From Pseudohongiella sp. O18 (GTDB taxonomy: Bacteria > Pseudomonadota > Gammaproteobacteria > Pseudomonadales > Pseudohongiellaceae), in contig NZ_JAJSAR010000001.1 of NCBI RefSeq assembly GCF_021729085.1, positions 124,001 through 188,000 on the forward strand: DNA of 64,000 nucleotides, read 5' to 3'. Positions 46,323 to 56,642 of this stretch are shown in pieces; the first letter of the stretch is position 1; each line of letters opens with the position of its first letter. The position numbers were made by a program, and so were the translations under genes. The notes beneath the pieces were generated by a model. It worked only from the letters and a program-made list of their open reading frames with translations. It ran no database searches and was not told where the DNA came from.

Positions 46323-48437
46323 TCAGCTTGCAGCAAAGGCTTCTTTTTCTTCGTCGGTCACTTCTTTGATGCTCAGCTTGATACGGCCGCGTGCATCAAG
46401 GTCCATGACTTTGACCAGCACATCCTGTCCTTCACTCAGATACTCACTGATATCTTCAACACGATCAGAAGAGATCTGCGAGATGTGAACCAGACCGTCT
46501 TTGCCCGGCAGAATGGTTACAAAGGCACCGAAATCAACGATACGGGCAACCTTGCCCATGTACAACTTGCCTACTTCGGCTTCTGCTGTAATGCGCTGAA
46601 TCAGCTCAATGGCCTTGTCACGAGAATCAGCATCTTCGCCATAAATGCGAATATTGCCGTCATCGTCGATATCCACAGACGCGCCACTTTCCTCTGTGAT
46701 AGAGCGAATGGTGGCACCACCTTTACCAATCACATCACGAATCTTGTCGGAATCGACTTTCATCGTTGCCATGGATGGCGCATTCTCGGAAACGTTCGGA
46801 CGGGCAGTAGCCAGTACTTTGTTCATCTCGCCGAGAATGTGCAGACGCGCTTCCAGTGCCTGATTCAGAGCGATCTCCATGATCTCTTCATTGATACCCT
46901 GGATCTTGATGTCCATCTGCAGGGCGGTCACACCCTTGTCAGTACCCGCCACTTTGAAGTCCATATCGCCGAGGTGGTCTTCATCACCAAGAATGTCGGT
47001 GATCACCGAGAAGCGCTCGCCGTCCTTGATCAGACCCATTGCGATACCAGCGACCGGGGCAGTCAGTGGCACACCCGCATCCATCATGGCCAGTGAGCTA
47101 CCGCATACTGAGGCCATGGAGCTGGAGCCATTGGATTCGGTGATTTCCGATACCACACGGATAGCGTACGGGAATTCCTCTTCGCTCGGCATTACTGCCT
47201 GCACACCGCGCTTGGCCAGCTTGCCGTGGCCGATTTCGCGACGCTTGGGACCTGACATGAAGCCAGTTTCACCCACGCAGAAGGGTGGGAAGTTGTAGTG
47301 GAACATGAAGGCTTCTTTTTTGGAGCCTTCCAGACCTTCGATCATCTGTGAATCACGAACAGCACCCAGAGTGGTAACTACCAGTGCCTGAGTCTCGCCA
47401 CGCGTGAACAGGGCTGAACCGTGAGCTTTGGGCAGAACGCCTGTCTCGATCGCAATTGGACGAACCGTTTTGCTATCACGACCATCGATACGTGGCTGAC
47501 CGTCAAGCACGCGATTGCGAACTACTTTTTTCTCAAGTTTTGCGAACACGCCTTTCACGTCGTCAGATGTGACACCTGATTCTTCGCTGACGAACTGCTG
47601 TTTGGCCTGCTCCAGCAACTGACCCAATGCATCGTAACGCTGCATCTTGTCAGAAATCTGGTAAGCGTCGGTGATACCAGCAGTGAACGCATCGGCAATT
47701 GCCTTGACCAGTGTTTCGTTCTCTGGCTCTGGCTGCCATTCCCAGACCGGCTTGCCGGCTTCTGCCTTAAGCTCGTTGATTGCCTGAATAGCGCCCTGCA
47801 TGGCTTCATGACCATACAATACCGCGCCCAGCATCTGGTCTTCGGTCAGTTGCTTGGCTTCTGATTCAACCATCAACACGGCGGATTCAGTGCCTGCCAC
47901 AACCATGTCCAGCAATGAGGTTTCCAGCTGTTTGGCATCCGGGTTCAGGATATATCCATTCTCCGGGTCGAAACCGACGCGTGCTGCGCCGATGGGGCCG
48001 TGGAAAGGGATACCCGAGATAGCCAGAGCTGCTGATGCGCCAATCATGGCTGCTACATCAGGATCTTCGTCCTTGGTTGCAGAGATGACAGTACAGATGA
48101 CCTGTACTTCATTTTTGAAACCCGATGGAAACAAGGGGCGGATAGGCCGGTCAATCAATCGCGAAACCAGCGTCTCTTTCTCGGTGGGACGCCCTTCGCG
48201 CTTGAAAAAGCCGCCGGGGATTTTACCGGCAGCGTAGGTTTTTTCCTGATAGTTGACAGTCAGCGGGAAAAAGTCGGCGCCAGGGGCAGCCGTCTTTTTG
48301 CCCACGACTGTGGCGAGCACCTGAGAGCCACCCATGGTGACAATCACAGCGCCAGTAGCCTGTCGTGCAACTTTACCGGTCTCCAGAGTGACCGTCTGGT
48401 CACCAAACTGGAAGGTCTTACTTACAATATTAAACAT
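46323..48437 (-). CDS. pnp: Polyribonucleotide nucleotidyltransferase
   Basis: A 704-aa 3'-5' phosphorolytic RNase and degradosome component. Two RNase PH-like domains are at about 10-230 and 310-545; the active site region is [20 protein letters not shown]-like near 400. The KH domain reads [17 protein letters not shown] and the S1 domain [17 protein letters not shown]. Length is near the E. coli enzyme (711). It is the last gene of the infB-rbfA-truB-rpsO-pnp series; the 105-base rpsO-pnp spacer can pair internally and is the usual site of RNase III autoregulation, which I cannot resolve here. Confidence 0.97.
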   Translation of the reverse strand: MFNIVSKTFQFGDQTVTLETGKVARQATGAVIVTMGGSQVLATVVGKKTAAPGADFFPLTVNYQEKTYAAGKIPGGFFKREGRPTEKETLVSRLIDRPIRPLFPSGFKNEVQVICTVISATKDEDPDVAAMIGASAALAISGIPFHGPIGAARVGFDPENGYILNPDAKQLETSLLDMVVAGTESAVLMVESEAKQLTEDQMLGAVLYGHEAMQGAIQAINELKAEAGKPVWEWQPEPENETLVKAIADAFTAGITDAYQISDKMQRYDALGQLLEQAKQQFVSEESGVTSDDVKGVFAKLEKKVVRNRVLDGQPRIDGRDSKTVRPIAIETGVLPKAHGSALFTRGETQALVVTTLGAVRDSQMIEGLEGSKKEAFMFHYNFPPFCVGETGFMSGPKRREIGHGKLAKRGVQAVMPSEEEFPYAIRVVSEITESNGSSSMASVCGSSLAMMDAGVPLTAPVAGIAMGLIKDGERFSVITDILGDEDHLGDMDFKVAGTDKGVTALQMDIKIQGINEEIMEIALNQALEARLHILGEMNKVLATARPNVSENAPSMATMKVDSDKIRDVIGKGGATIRSITEESGASVDIDDDGNIRIYGEDADSRDKAIELIQRITAEAEVGKLYMGKVARIVDFGAFVTILPGKDGLVHISQISSDRVEDISEYLSEGQDVLVKVMDLDARGRIKLSIKEVTDEEKEAFAAS

Positions 48438-48542
48438 ACTCTGTTCCTGTTTTTTATTTGAGACCCGGGCAGCATTGCAGCAACATCCGTTTTACCAAGA
48501 GTCTCTTCTCACTGTCTCATCGTCTTGAAATTGCGATGCGTC

Positions 48543-48812
48543 TTAGCGACGCAGGCCCAGACGTTTGATCAGATCGGCATAACGGTCAACATCCTTGCGC
48601 TTCAGGTAATCCAGCAGCTTGCGGCGGCTGTTTACCATGCGGATCAGACCACGACGCGAGTGGTGGTCGTGCTTGTGTTCACGGAAGTGATCCTGCAGCA
48701 GATTGATGTTCTCAGTCAGCAACGCAACCTGTACTTCGGGAGAACCCGTGTCGTTGTCGCCGCGTCCGTATTCGTTAACAATTGCCTGTTTCTGTTCAGT
48801 CGTTAAAGCCAT
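48543..48812 (-). CDS. rpsO: Ribosomal protein S15
   Basis: An 89-aa small-subunit protein that binds 16S rRNA and bridges subunits. [20 protein letters not shown] and [20 protein letters not shown] are the standard S15 regions. GGAG precedes the ATG. It sits between truB and pnp as in enterobacteria and pseudomonads. S15 represses its own message by an mRNA structure in E. coli; no clear equivalent could be drawn from the short upstream spacer. Confidence 0.98.
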   Translation of the reverse strand: MALTTEQKQAIVNEYGRGDNDTGSPEVQVALLTENINLLQDHFREHKHDHHSRRGLIRMVNSRRKLLDYLKRKDVDRYADLIKRLGLRR

Positions 48813-48887
48813 TTTAAAATCTCCAGTTCAATATGCATTAATGTTTAATGACATCCTGTCAGCCAGCATAACCGTGCATAATTACAG

Positions 48888-49811
48888 TTACCTGGTGTCT
48901 TCCTTCATTAATCGGCGTGGAGCCACTCGACCATCATCGAGCACTTCTCCCATACCGAAGAATTCTTCTTCATCGTACAGCCGCACCAGACCAGTGTCTG
49001 GAAGATGTCTGACCATCACGGCCTGTCCCTGCTTCATGTAGACTGCAGTCGCTGCTGGCATGTGGACTGCCGGCAAGTGCTCAATGGCCTTGTCGGCTGG
49101 ACGCAATAACGCATCAACAGCCTCCAGCCCCCGGGCTTCATGCAGCTCTTTCAGGGCGTCGAGCGTCACGCACTCGTCAATTCCAAAAACGCCGGCCTGC
49201 AGTCTTCGCAGCTCCGTCACGTGCCCGCCGCAACCCAGGCTTTCTCCCAAGTCGTCAGCAATGGTACGCACATAGGTTCCTTTGCTGCAACGTATTTCCA
49301 GTTCAGCACTGTCACCGTCGAACGACTTCAGCCGAAGCTCGTGAACCGTCACCAGGCGTGGTGTCCGCTCCACCTGTTGCCCCGCCCGGGCGAGTTTGTA
49401 CAAGGGCTGACCTTTGTGCTTCAGGGCAGAGTACATCGGTGGCAACTGCTCAATTTGACCGACAAACTGTGTCAGCGCCGTGACAACATCTGACTCACTG
49501 ACCGAGACCGGTCGGCGACTGATTACTTCGCCTTCAGCGTCTGCAGTGTCAGTCCTTTCTCCAAACTTTACCCGTGTCAGATATCGCTTGTCCGCTTCCA
49601 GCAGAAACTGCGACACTTTGGTTGCCTCTCCAAAACACAGTGGCAACACGCCGGTAGCCAGAGGATCAAGCGCCCCGGTATGTCCTGCCTTGGCGGCCTG
49701 CAACAACCTTTTGGCTTGCTGCAGACAGGCATTGGAGCTAATACCCTGAGGCTTGTCTACCAGCAGAATACCGCTTATCGGGCGGCCTTTCTGCTTTCTG
49801 CCAGCTGCCAA
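48888..49811 (-). CDS. truB: tRNA pseudouridine-55 synthase
   Basis: A 307-aa enzyme that forms pseudouridine 55 in the T-loop of tRNA. GILLVDKPQGISSN and the catalytic aspartate in GHTGALDPLATGVLPLC are plain, as is the C-terminal PUA domain (AVYMKQGQAVMV). I place the start at the TTG at 49811, two bases after the rbfA stop and seven bases after AGAGG; an ATG-like start 25 codons upstream would overlap rbfA and add residues unlike the family. Stops at 48888, 75 bases before rpsO. Confidence 0.93.
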   Translation of the reverse strand: MAAGRKQKGRPISGILLVDKPQGISSNACLQQAKRLLQAAKAGHTGALDPLATGVLPLCFGEATKVSQFLLEADKRYLTRVKFGERTDTADAEGEVISRRPVSVSESDVVTALTQFVGQIEQLPPMYSALKHKGQPLYKLARAGQQVERTPRLVTVHELRLKSFDGDSAELEIRCSKGTYVRTIADDLGESLGCGGHVTELRRLQAGVFGIDECVTLDALKELHEARGLEAVDALLRPADKAIEHLPAVHMPAATAVYMKQGQAVMVRHLPDTGLVRLYDEEEFFGMGEVLDDGRVAPRRLMKEDTR

Positions 49812-49812
49812 T

Positions 49813-50274
49813 TCAGTGCCTCTCTTCCTGACTGTCACCCGTATCCGGGGTGTCCGCACCTTCACCGTGCTCGCTATCCTCTTCAAGCGCCCTGTCGATC
49901 AGGCTGGAGAGGTACCGCCCACGGGCAATACTTTCATCGTAGCGAAACTGCAGGGCGGGTGTTGTTCGCAGGCGCAATTCTTTGCCCAGCAGACTGCGCA
50001 GATAGCCAGAGGCTTTGTTGAGAACCGCCAGGCTGTCATCAATCTGCTTGCGGTCCAGCTCGCCCATATCTTTAAGCTGGCTGTCCAGACCAACTGCGTC
50101 GCGCGTCATCACAGTCACAAATACTGTGGCATGCGCAAAATCACGACTTACATCAACACCTGTTACCGAAACCATGCCAAGCCGGGGATCACCTATTTCG
50201 CGCATGATCAGATCCGCGAGAATTCGCTGGATCTGATCGGCTACCCGTTGTGCGCGCGGAGATGTATTACTCAT
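49813..50274 (-). CDS. rbfA: Ribosome-binding factor A
   Basis: A 153-aa KH-like factor for 30S maturation and cold adaptation. RVADQIQRILADLIMREIGDPRLG is the family's N-terminal helix, VFVTVMTRDAVG and YLRSLLGKELRLRTTP follow. An acidic tail (EEDSEHGEGAD) extends beyond E. coli RbfA (133 aa). The start overlaps the infB stop as TGATG. Confidence 0.95.
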   Translation of the reverse strand: MSNTSPRAQRVADQIQRILADLIMREIGDPRLGMVSVTGVDVSRDFAHATVFVTVMTRDAVGLDSQLKDMGELDRKQIDDSLAVLNKASGYLRSLLGKELRLRTTPALQFRYDESIARGRYLSSLIDRALEEDSEHGEGADTPDTGDSQEERH

Positions 50275-52877
50275 CAGAGTGTTCTGGCTACCTCAATGGT
50301 CTGGTAAACCTCGATCTTGTCGCCTACTTTGACATCGTTGTAGTTCTTCACGCCGATACCACATTCCATGCCGTTGCGGACTTCACTGGCGTCGTCTTTA
50401 AAGCGGCGCAGAGATTCCAGCTCGCCTTCAAAGATCACCACGTTGTCACGCAGAACACGGATGGGACGGCTGCGGTATACCGTGCCTTCCACCACCATAC
50501 AGCCGGCCACCTGGCCAAACTTTGGTGAATTGAACACGTCACGAACCTCAGCCACACCCAGGATTTCTTCACGCAGCTCAGGCTCAAGCATACCGCCAAG
50601 AATGGCCTTCACGTCATCAATCACGTCGTAAATGACGTTGTAGTAACGCAGGTTGATGCCTTCGTTTTCGATGACATCACGGGCAGACTTATCCGCACGG
50701 ACGTTGAAGCCGATCAGCATCGCATTGGAGGTTGCCGCCAGGTGCGAATCGGTTTCGGAAATACCACCGACGCCAGCGGCTACCACGTTGACTTCTACCT
50801 CATCGGTACCAAGCTTCTGCAGCGAGCCGACGATGGCTTCCATCGAGCCACGTACATCTGCCTTGATGATGACGTTGAGGATGCTCTTACCCGCTTTGCC
50901 GATACCGGCAAACATGGCTTCCAGCTTATTGCCCTGTTGCAGTGCGTTTTGCTTTTCCTTGTGCTTTTCACGGCGGAATTCAGCAACTTCCTTGGCGCGC
51001 TTCTCGTCAGCTACAACAACAAATTCATCGCCTGCTTCAGGAACGCCATTGAAACCCAACACCTCAACGGGGATGGAGGGTCCAGCCGACTTAACCTGGC
51101 GACCCGCCTCATCAATCAGTGCTCGTACACGGCCAAATTCGTAGCCGGCAAGAATAGTGTCGCCAACATTCAGCGTACCGTTCTGAACCAGAACTGACGC
51201 AACCGGGCCACGCCCCTTGTCCAGACGTGACTCGATCACAACACCTTTGCCTGGTGCATCGACAAAGGCCTTGAGTTCCAGCAGCTCAGCCTGAAGCAGA
51301 ATGGCTTCCAGCAGTTCTTCAATACCCTGGCCAGTATGAGCAGATACCTGAACAAACTGGACGTCACCGCCCCAGCTTTCCGGTATCACGTCTTTGGCAG
51401 CCAGCTCACTGGTCACTTTATCAATATCGATATCTTCTTTGTCGACCTTGGTAATGGCGACAACGATTGGCACCTCCGCAGCGCGGGCGTGCTGAATTGC
51501 TTCCTCAGTCTGCGGCTTGACGCCATCATCTGCTGCAACCACCAGTACTACAACGTCAGTTGACTTGGCACCGCGTGACCGCATGGCACTGAAGGCCGCG
51601 TGTCCCGGGGTATCCAGGAAACAGATCATGCCGTGGTCTGTCTCAACGTGATAGGCGCCAATGTGCTGGGTAATACCACCGGCTTCGCCGGCAGCAACAG
51701 ATTCTTTGCGAATGAAATCCAGCAACGATGTCTTACCATGGTCAACGTGACCCATGACAGTAACCACAGGTGCGCGTGTGATTGCTTCATCACCGCCTTC
51801 ATAGACCAGTGACTCGTACAGATCGTCTTCGATTGCATCCGCCGAGACGAATTTTGCGGTATGACCCATCTCTTCAATCAGCAGTGTCGCAGTATCCTGA
51901 TCCAGAGCCTGGTTGATGGTTGCCATGACACCCATCTTGAACAGCGCCTTGATCAACTCAGCCGACTTGACTGACATTTTTTGAGCGAGGTCGCCAACGG
52001 TATTGGCTTCACCGATGGTGATTTCGCGAGAAATAAACTCAGTGGGCTTCTCGAAACCGTGCTGCTTGTTGCGCGACTTCTTGCGGGGACCGCCGCGACG
52101 ACCACGCCCACCATCGTCGAACTCGCCATCTTCGAGCACAAAATCATCAATCCTGGCTTTACCAGGCTTCTTGCCAGCAACCGCCTTTTTGCGGAAACCG
52201 GATTTCTTTTCTTCATCCTTGTCATCGACATCAGCTTTACGCCCGCTTTTTGCAGCGGGTTTCGCTTTACCACGACCGGGTTTGGCGCTGTCTGGATCCT
52301 GAGCCGGAACATCGGCAACCGGGGCGGCTGGCTTAGCCTCTGCTGTATCAGCAGCTGGTGCCTTTTCCGGCTCCGCGGCGTCGGAAGTTTCAGCCGGGGA
52401 TGCATCAGTAGCAGCATCTTTCCTGCCCACGTCTGCGTCTTTACCAGATTCTTCTGCTGGAGAATCAGTCGTCGCTTCAACTGCAGGCTCTGCTGCTGCC
52501 AGTTCCTGATCCAGCGCCTCTGGTGGAACAATCAGTTCCTCTTCAGCCGGCTTCTCTGGTTGCAGTTCACTGCGTTTTACATAGGTACGCTTTTTACGTA
52601 CTTCAACGCTGACGGTTTTTCCGCGCCCCTGACCGGAGGCGGTTTTTAGGGTTTCAACCGTCTTTCGCTTCAGCGTAATTTTCTTCGGTGAAGCATCGGC
52701 GCTGGCCGCGGCTCCATGACTGCGACGCAGGAACAGCAGCAATGTATTTTTGTCTTCATTGGAAATAGGCTCCTCCGCACGCTTATGCGGGAGACCTGCC
52801 TCCTTAATCTGGGCAAGAAGCCTTTCTGTGGTCACACCGACCACTTTGGCCAGTTCACCGACTGTTACATCTGCCAT
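50274..52877 (-). CDS. infB: Translation initiation factor IF-2
   Basis: An 867-aa GTPase that delivers initiator tRNA to the 30S subunit. N-terminal IF2 subdomain, then a long Ala/Glu/Lys-rich linker (about 80-250), a second IF2 N-domain near 280, and the GTPase domain with [13 protein letters not shown] and TKVD. C-terminal domains II-IV include MSVCEIG-like ends ([17 protein letters not shown]). AGGAG eight bases upstream of the ATG. Cotranscribed with nusA, 31 bases before it. Confidence 0.97.
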   Translation of the reverse strand: MADVTVGELAKVVGVTTERLLAQIKEAGLPHKRAEEPISNEDKNTLLLFLRRSHGAAASADASPKKITLKRKTVETLKTASGQGRGKTVSVEVRKKRTYVKRSELQPEKPAEEELIVPPEALDQELAAAEPAVEATTDSPAEESGKDADVGRKDAATDASPAETSDAAEPEKAPAADTAEAKPAAPVADVPAQDPDSAKPGRGKAKPAAKSGRKADVDDKDEEKKSGFRKKAVAGKKPGKARIDDFVLEDGEFDDGGRGRRGGPRKKSRNKQHGFEKPTEFISREITIGEANTVGDLAQKMSVKSAELIKALFKMGVMATINQALDQDTATLLIEEMGHTAKFVSADAIEDDLYESLVYEGGDEAITRAPVVTVMGHVDHGKTSLLDFIRKESVAAGEAGGITQHIGAYHVETDHGMICFLDTPGHAAFSAMRSRGAKSTDVVVLVVAADDGVKPQTEEAIQHARAAEVPIVVAITKVDKEDIDIDKVTSELAAKDVIPESWGGDVQFVQVSAHTGQGIEELLEAILLQAELLELKAFVDAPGKGVVIESRLDKGRGPVASVLVQNGTLNVGDTILAGYEFGRVRALIDEAGRQVKSAGPSIPVEVLGFNGVPEAGDEFVVVADEKRAKEVAEFRREKHKEKQNALQQGNKLEAMFAGIGKAGKSILNVIIKADVRGSMEAIVGSLQKLGTDEVEVNVVAAGVGGISETDSHLAATSNAMLIGFNVRADKSARDVIENEGINLRYYNVIYDVIDDVKAILGGMLEPELREEILGVAEVRDVFNSPKFGQVAGCMVVEGTVYRSRPIRVLRDNVVIFEGELESLRRFKDDASEVRNGMECGIGVKNYNDVKVGDKIEVYQTIEVARTL

Positions 52878-52908
52878 CTAGTTACTCCTGTCTGCTCTTG
52901 CCGCCTGG

Positions 52909-54396
52909 TTATTCAAACCACGGTGCACGAGCCGTCATAATCAATTTGCCGGCACGCTCTTCAGTCATGCCGTCAATATCCATCAATTCGTCGATCGACT
53001 GTTCAGCCAGATCTTCCATGTTGAGGATGCCTTTCTCTGCCAGCGACATCGCCAGCGCATCATCCATGCCTTCCATGTTCAGCAGGTCTGCTTCCAGATT
53101 GGCGCTGGACAGTCCTTCCTCGGATGCTATCGCCTGTGTCAGCAGCGCATCACGGGCACGATCCCTAAGTTCTTTAGCGATATCTTCATCAAAGCCGTCG
53201 ATACTCAGCAATTCGTCCATCGGAACATAGGCAATCTCTTCCAGTGAGGTAAAACCCTCACTGACCAGCAGTTCGGCGACATCTTCATCCACATCCAGCT
53301 TGTTCATGAATGCAGTGATGTAGGTGCTTGCCTCACGCTGCTGTTTGTCCTGCGCTTCCTCAATGCTCATTACATTGATCGCCCAGCCGGTAAGCTCAAC
53401 GGACAGACGCACGTTCTGACCGTTGCGACCGATTGCCTGTGCAAGATTGTCTTCTTCAACAGCAACATCCATTGTGTGGCTGTCTTCGTCCATGACGATA
53501 GACGCCACTTCGGCAGGCGCCATCGCATTGATCACCAGCTGCGCAGGGTTGTCGTCCCACAGAATGATGTCGATACGCTCATTGGCCAGCTCGTTAGAGA
53601 CCACCTGCACGCGTGAACCGCGCATACCTACGCAGGCACCAACCGGATCGATCCTGCCATCATTGGTACTGACGACGATCTTGGCGCGCGAGCCAGGATC
53701 TCGCGCTGCTGCGCGAATTTCGATTACACCATCAGCAATTTCCGGCACTTCAATCTTGAACAGCTCGATCAGCATGGCCGGAGCGGTACGACTGAGAAAC
53801 AGCTGAGGCCCACGGATCTCCTGACGGACATCCTGAAGCAACGCACGAATGCGATCACCAGTGCGGAACATCTCTCTGGGGATCATCTGATCACGAAGCA
53901 GAATCGCTTCTGCATTGCCACCCAGATCGACGAGCACACTTTCGCGAGTAACTTTCTTGACAGTACCCGACACCAGCTGACCGATACGATCGCGGTATTC
54001 ACTGACGACCAGTTCGCGCTCAGCCTCACGCACCTTTTGCACGATAACCTGTTTGGCGGTCTGGGCAGCGATTCGACCGAATTCTACGTTTTCGATTTTC
54101 TCTTCCCAGACATCACCGATGTCCAGATCCGGGTTCTTTTCGCGCGCCTGATCCAGAGTCATTTGATGACCTGGCTCTTCCAGATCTTCATCAGCCACTA
54201 CATCCCAGGTGCGAAATGTTTCGTACTGACCGTTCTTGCGATTAATGGCAACCCGGCAGCTGGCTTCTTCGCTTTCAAAACGCTTTTTGGTCGCAGTCGC
54301 CAGAGCAGTCTCAATGGCTTCGAAAATAACGTCGCGTGACACTCCCTTCTCGTTAGAGACCGCGTCTGCAACTGCCAGAATTTCTTTACTCATCAT
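52909..54396 (-). CDS. nusA: Transcription termination/antitermination factor NusA
   Basis: A 495-aa RNA polymerase-associated factor. NusA N-terminal domain, S1 domain at about 135-200 ([20 protein letters not shown]), KH1 and KH2 with [16 protein letters not shown] and [11 protein letters not shown], and two acidic C-terminal repeats ([16 protein letters not shown] and [16 protein letters not shown]). Two adjacent ATGs (54396 and 54393) make the start uncertain by one codon. It sits between rimP and infB as in E. coli. Confidence 0.97.
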   Translation of the reverse strand: MMSKEILAVADAVSNEKGVSRDVIFEAIETALATATKKRFESEEASCRVAINRKNGQYETFRTWDVVADEDLEEPGHQMTLDQAREKNPDLDIGDVWEEKIENVEFGRIAAQTAKQVIVQKVREAERELVVSEYRDRIGQLVSGTVKKVTRESVLVDLGGNAEAILLRDQMIPREMFRTGDRIRALLQDVRQEIRGPQLFLSRTAPAMLIELFKIEVPEIADGVIEIRAAARDPGSRAKIVVSTNDGRIDPVGACVGMRGSRVQVVSNELANERIDIILWDDNPAQLVINAMAPAEVASIVMDEDSHTMDVAVEEDNLAQAIGRNGQNVRLSVELTGWAINVMSIEEAQDKQQREASTYITAFMNKLDVDEDVAELLVSEGFTSLEEIAYVPMDELLSIDGFDEDIAKELRDRARDALLTQAIASEEGLSSANLEADLLNMEGMDDALAMSLAEKGILNMEDLAEQSIDELMDIDGMTEERAGKLIMTARAPWFE

Positions 54397-54428
54397 AGTA
54401 GTGTCACCTTACAAACGAAACACGCGAA

Positions 54429-54878
54429 TCAGAACGCGATGTTGGCCTTGTCAATCTGGTCAAACGGGATTTCAACCGGTTCGTTATCGACGATCATGGT
54501 GATATTGCCCGCTTCAGCGTGCTGCAATAAACCTTTAAATTTACGTCGCCCATTGATCGGACCACGCAAGCGCAAACTGATTACCTCACCAAGGAATTCC
54601 TGATACTGCTTGAGCGTAAACAGCGGTCGGTCGAGGCCGGGCGAGGAAACCTCCAATGTATACTCACCAGGGATGGGGTCTTCAACGTCAAGTACCGCAC
54701 TGACTTGTCGACTGACGCTTTCGCAGTCGTCGATTGTGACACCCTCCGGGCTGTCGATATAAATACGCAGGAGTGATGAGCGCCCTCTGACGAGGTACTC
54801 CACACCCCACAGTTCAAGGCCAAGGGCCTTAACCGTCGGTTCCAGCAGCTGTGTAATCTTGTCAGTTGATGTCGCCAA
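54429..54878 (-). CDS. rimP: Ribosome maturation factor RimP
   Basis: A 149-aa 30S maturation factor. GLELWGVEYLVRGRSSLLRIYID and LEVSSPGLDRPLFTL are its conserved blocks. I take the TTG at 54878, which gives the same length as the E. coli protein (150) and begins ATSTDKITQLLEP; an alternative GTG at 54905 would start inside the T-tract of the upstream terminator. Longer frames run through two terminators and are rejected. It heads the rimP-nusA-infB transcript. Confidence 0.9.
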   Translation of the reverse strand: MATSTDKITQLLEPTVKALGLELWGVEYLVRGRSSLLRIYIDSPEGVTIDDCESVSRQVSAVLDVEDPIPGEYTLEVSSPGLDRPLFTLKQYQEFLGEVISLRLRGPINGRRKFKGLLQHAEAGNITMIVDNEPVEIPFDQIDKANIAF

Positions 54879-54906
54879 ATTTCCGCCAATCCATATCGAC
54901 TGCACA

Positions 54907-54935
54907 AACAAAAAGTGGGCCTGCGGCCCACTTTG
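54907..54935 (-). terminator. Rho-independent terminator immediately before rimP
   Basis: AAAGTGGGCC (54912-54921) pairs with GGCCCACTTT (54925-54934) around a three-base loop; on the minus strand a T-rich tail (TTTTTGTTTG) follows. It lies 29 bases before the rimP start, so the rimP operon depends on read-through or on a promoter downstream. Confidence 0.75.
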
Positions 54936-55013
54936 AAGAATGCTATCACTTGCTTTCGGGGCCAGCCAGTTACAATTCGTCCGCTCTCGGACGACCTGTT
55001 TCAGACCACCTAA

Positions 55014-55039
55014 CAAAAAGCCCCATCATGGGGCCTTTT
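55014..55039 (-). terminator. Rho-independent terminator after initiator tRNA
   Basis: GCCCC and GGGGC pair around ATGAT, followed on the minus strand by TTTTTG (55019-55014). It lies 37 bases past the 3' end of the initiator tRNA and is the first of two terminators between the tRNA and rimP. Confidence 0.8.
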
Positions 55040-55075
55040 GTAGCAGCGCCGGCAAACGGCTCGGCGGCTGCGAAT

Positions 55076-55152
<77 letters not shown>

Positions 55153-55242
55153 ACAAAACTTTAATTATTTCAATTTGATGCAAAAGATCTTCGCTATTTG
55201 CACCCAGATGGCTTCTGGCGTTGCCATCATCTGAGGGTGGGT

Positions 55243-55272
55243 ATTCTAGCGCCGGGCCGGAGAAATAGTCAA
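55243..55272 (-). promoter_or_regulatory. Sigma70-like promoter for the initiator tRNA
   Basis: TTGACT (55272-55267) and TAGAAT (55248-55243) are separated by 18 bases on the minus strand. The predicted start, near 55236, is about 84 bases before the tRNA 5' end. It probably drives the tRNA and, by read-through, the rimP operon. Confidence 0.7.
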
Positions 55273-55297
55273 GCCCGATTTTACTTTTGCGGTAAGT

Positions 55298-55384
55298 TGG
55301 TGCCGAAGGCGAGACTTGAACTCGCACGACCAAAAGGTCACTACCCCCTCAAGATAGCGTGTCTACCAATTCCACCACTTCGGC
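55298..55384 (-). tRNA. tRNA-Leu (GAG)
   Basis: An 87-base class II tRNA with encoded CCA and a long variable arm (GTGACCTTTTGGTC). The anticodon loop TTGAGGG gives GAG, which reads CUC/CUU leucine codons. Seven bases separate its 5' end from the secG stop, so it is probably cut from the secG transcript. Confidence 0.95.
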
Positions 55385-55391
55385 TAAAGGT

Positions 55392-55769
55392 TTACTGCGG
55401 CTCCGACTCCGGGACCGCCGGTATATCTGACGAATCTACAGGCGCACTCACCTGCGGAATATCTGATTGCTGCTCCATTTCACGCAGCAACTCCGGATTT
55501 ACCAATGGCGCGCCGTCTTCCGCACCTGCACCAATGCTGTACTGCTTTGCGTAAATCGCAAGAACCAGACTGGTCGCAAAAAATATCACAGCAGCCACGG
55601 TTGTGGATTTAGTCAGGAAGTTACCGCTTCCGGACGCACCGAACACCGTCTGCGAGGATCCGCTACCAAACGCCGCTCCGGCGTCTGCGCCTTTGCCCTG
55701 CTGCAAAAGCACCAGCCCGACAATCGCGATCGCGGCGATGACATGCACTACAACTATCAGCGTTTCCAT
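55392..55769 (-). CDS. secG: Protein translocase subunit SecG
   Basis: A 125-aa SecYEG subunit. Two transmembrane helices surround the GKGADAGAAFGSGSSQTVFG loop typical of SecG. A proline/glutamate-rich tail follows. The tpiA stop is only two bases before its ATG, and tRNA-Leu follows directly, as in many gammaproteobacteria. Confidence 0.95.
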   Translation of the reverse strand: METLIVVVHVIAAIAIVGLVLLQQGKGADAGAAFGSGSSQTVFGASGSGNFLTKSTTVAAVIFFATSLVLAIYAKQYSIGAGAEDGAPLVNPELLREMEQQSDIPQVSAPVDSSDIPAVPESEPQ

Positions 55770-55771
55770 AA

Positions 55772-56527
55772 TTAACTCACGCTCTTACAAATTCGTATAA
55801 AGGCCTGCGCGTTCAGCGAGGCACCACCCACCAGACCACCATCTATGTCCGGGCATGCAAACAGCTCTTCAGCGTTATCAGCTGTGACGCTACCGCCATA
55901 GACAATCTGCACAGCATCGGCGACTGCTGCATCATGTCTGGCCAGGTACTGCCGGATCACTGCATGCATATGCTGCGCCTGCTCACTGGTTGCGGACAAT
56001 CCCGTTCCTATCGCCCAGACTGGCTCATAGGCAATCACCGAATCAGCGAACGCGGAGACCCCGTGTGCCGCTACCACGCTCGCAATCTGCGCCAGCACCG
56101 TCTCTTCAGCAGCACCTCTGTCGCGCTGCTCACGCGTCTCACCCACGCATAAAACCGGAATCATTCCCGCTTCCGATACTGCCCCGACCTTGCTGGCAAT
56201 CAGCTGGTCGGTCTCGCCGTACAGCTGGCGACGCTCCGAATGCCCTACGATCACATAGCGCACATTGAAGTCGCGCAACATACTAGCAGCAACCTCGCCT
56301 GTGTAAGCCCCCGAAGACTGTTCGCAGACATTCTGGGACCCAACAATCAGTTCGCTGCCGTGTGCGGCTTCGGTCACCTGTGTCAGATAAGGGAACGGCG
56401 GACAGACAACGACATCGACACCGTTGACTCCCTCGGACAGACCGGTCAGCAGACCCTGCATCAAGTCATTGATATCGGCTCGCGAGCCATTCATTTTCCA
56501 GTTGCCGGCCACCAGCGCCCGTCGCAT
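55772..56527 (-). CDS. tpiA: Triosephosphate isomerase
   Basis: A 251-aa glycolytic enzyme. GNWKMNGSR carries the catalytic lysine, GHSERR the histidine, and AYEPVWAIGTG the catalytic glutamate; YGGSVTADNAEELF ends the phosphate site. The 115-base spacer before it, after glmM, shows no recognised element. It is placed between glmM and secG as in Pseudomonas. Confidence 0.97.
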   Translation of the reverse strand: MRRALVAGNWKMNGSRADINDLMQGLLTGLSEGVNGVDVVVCPPFPYLTQVTEAAHGSELIVGSQNVCEQSSGAYTGEVAASMLRDFNVRYVIVGHSERRQLYGETDQLIASKVGAVSEAGMIPVLCVGETREQRDRGAAEETVLAQIASVVAAHGVSAFADSVIAYEPVWAIGTGLSATSEQAQHMHAVIRQYLARHDAAVADAVQIVYGGSVTADNAEELFACPDIDGGLVGGASLNAQAFIRICKSVS

Positions 56528-56642
56528 ACGCTCAACCCTCTATCCTTCGGCTGCCTGTCCTCGACAGAGCGGGGGCGACACTATAACCACTTTGCTGAAG
56601 GCATGCAAGCAGACTCAATACAGGCATGATTCTGCACCTGAC

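Noticed and set aside
54936-55013. N-terminal extension of RimP and a short protein between the two terminators
   Set aside because: The extension lacks family sequence, passes through both terminators and exceeds the usual RimP length.
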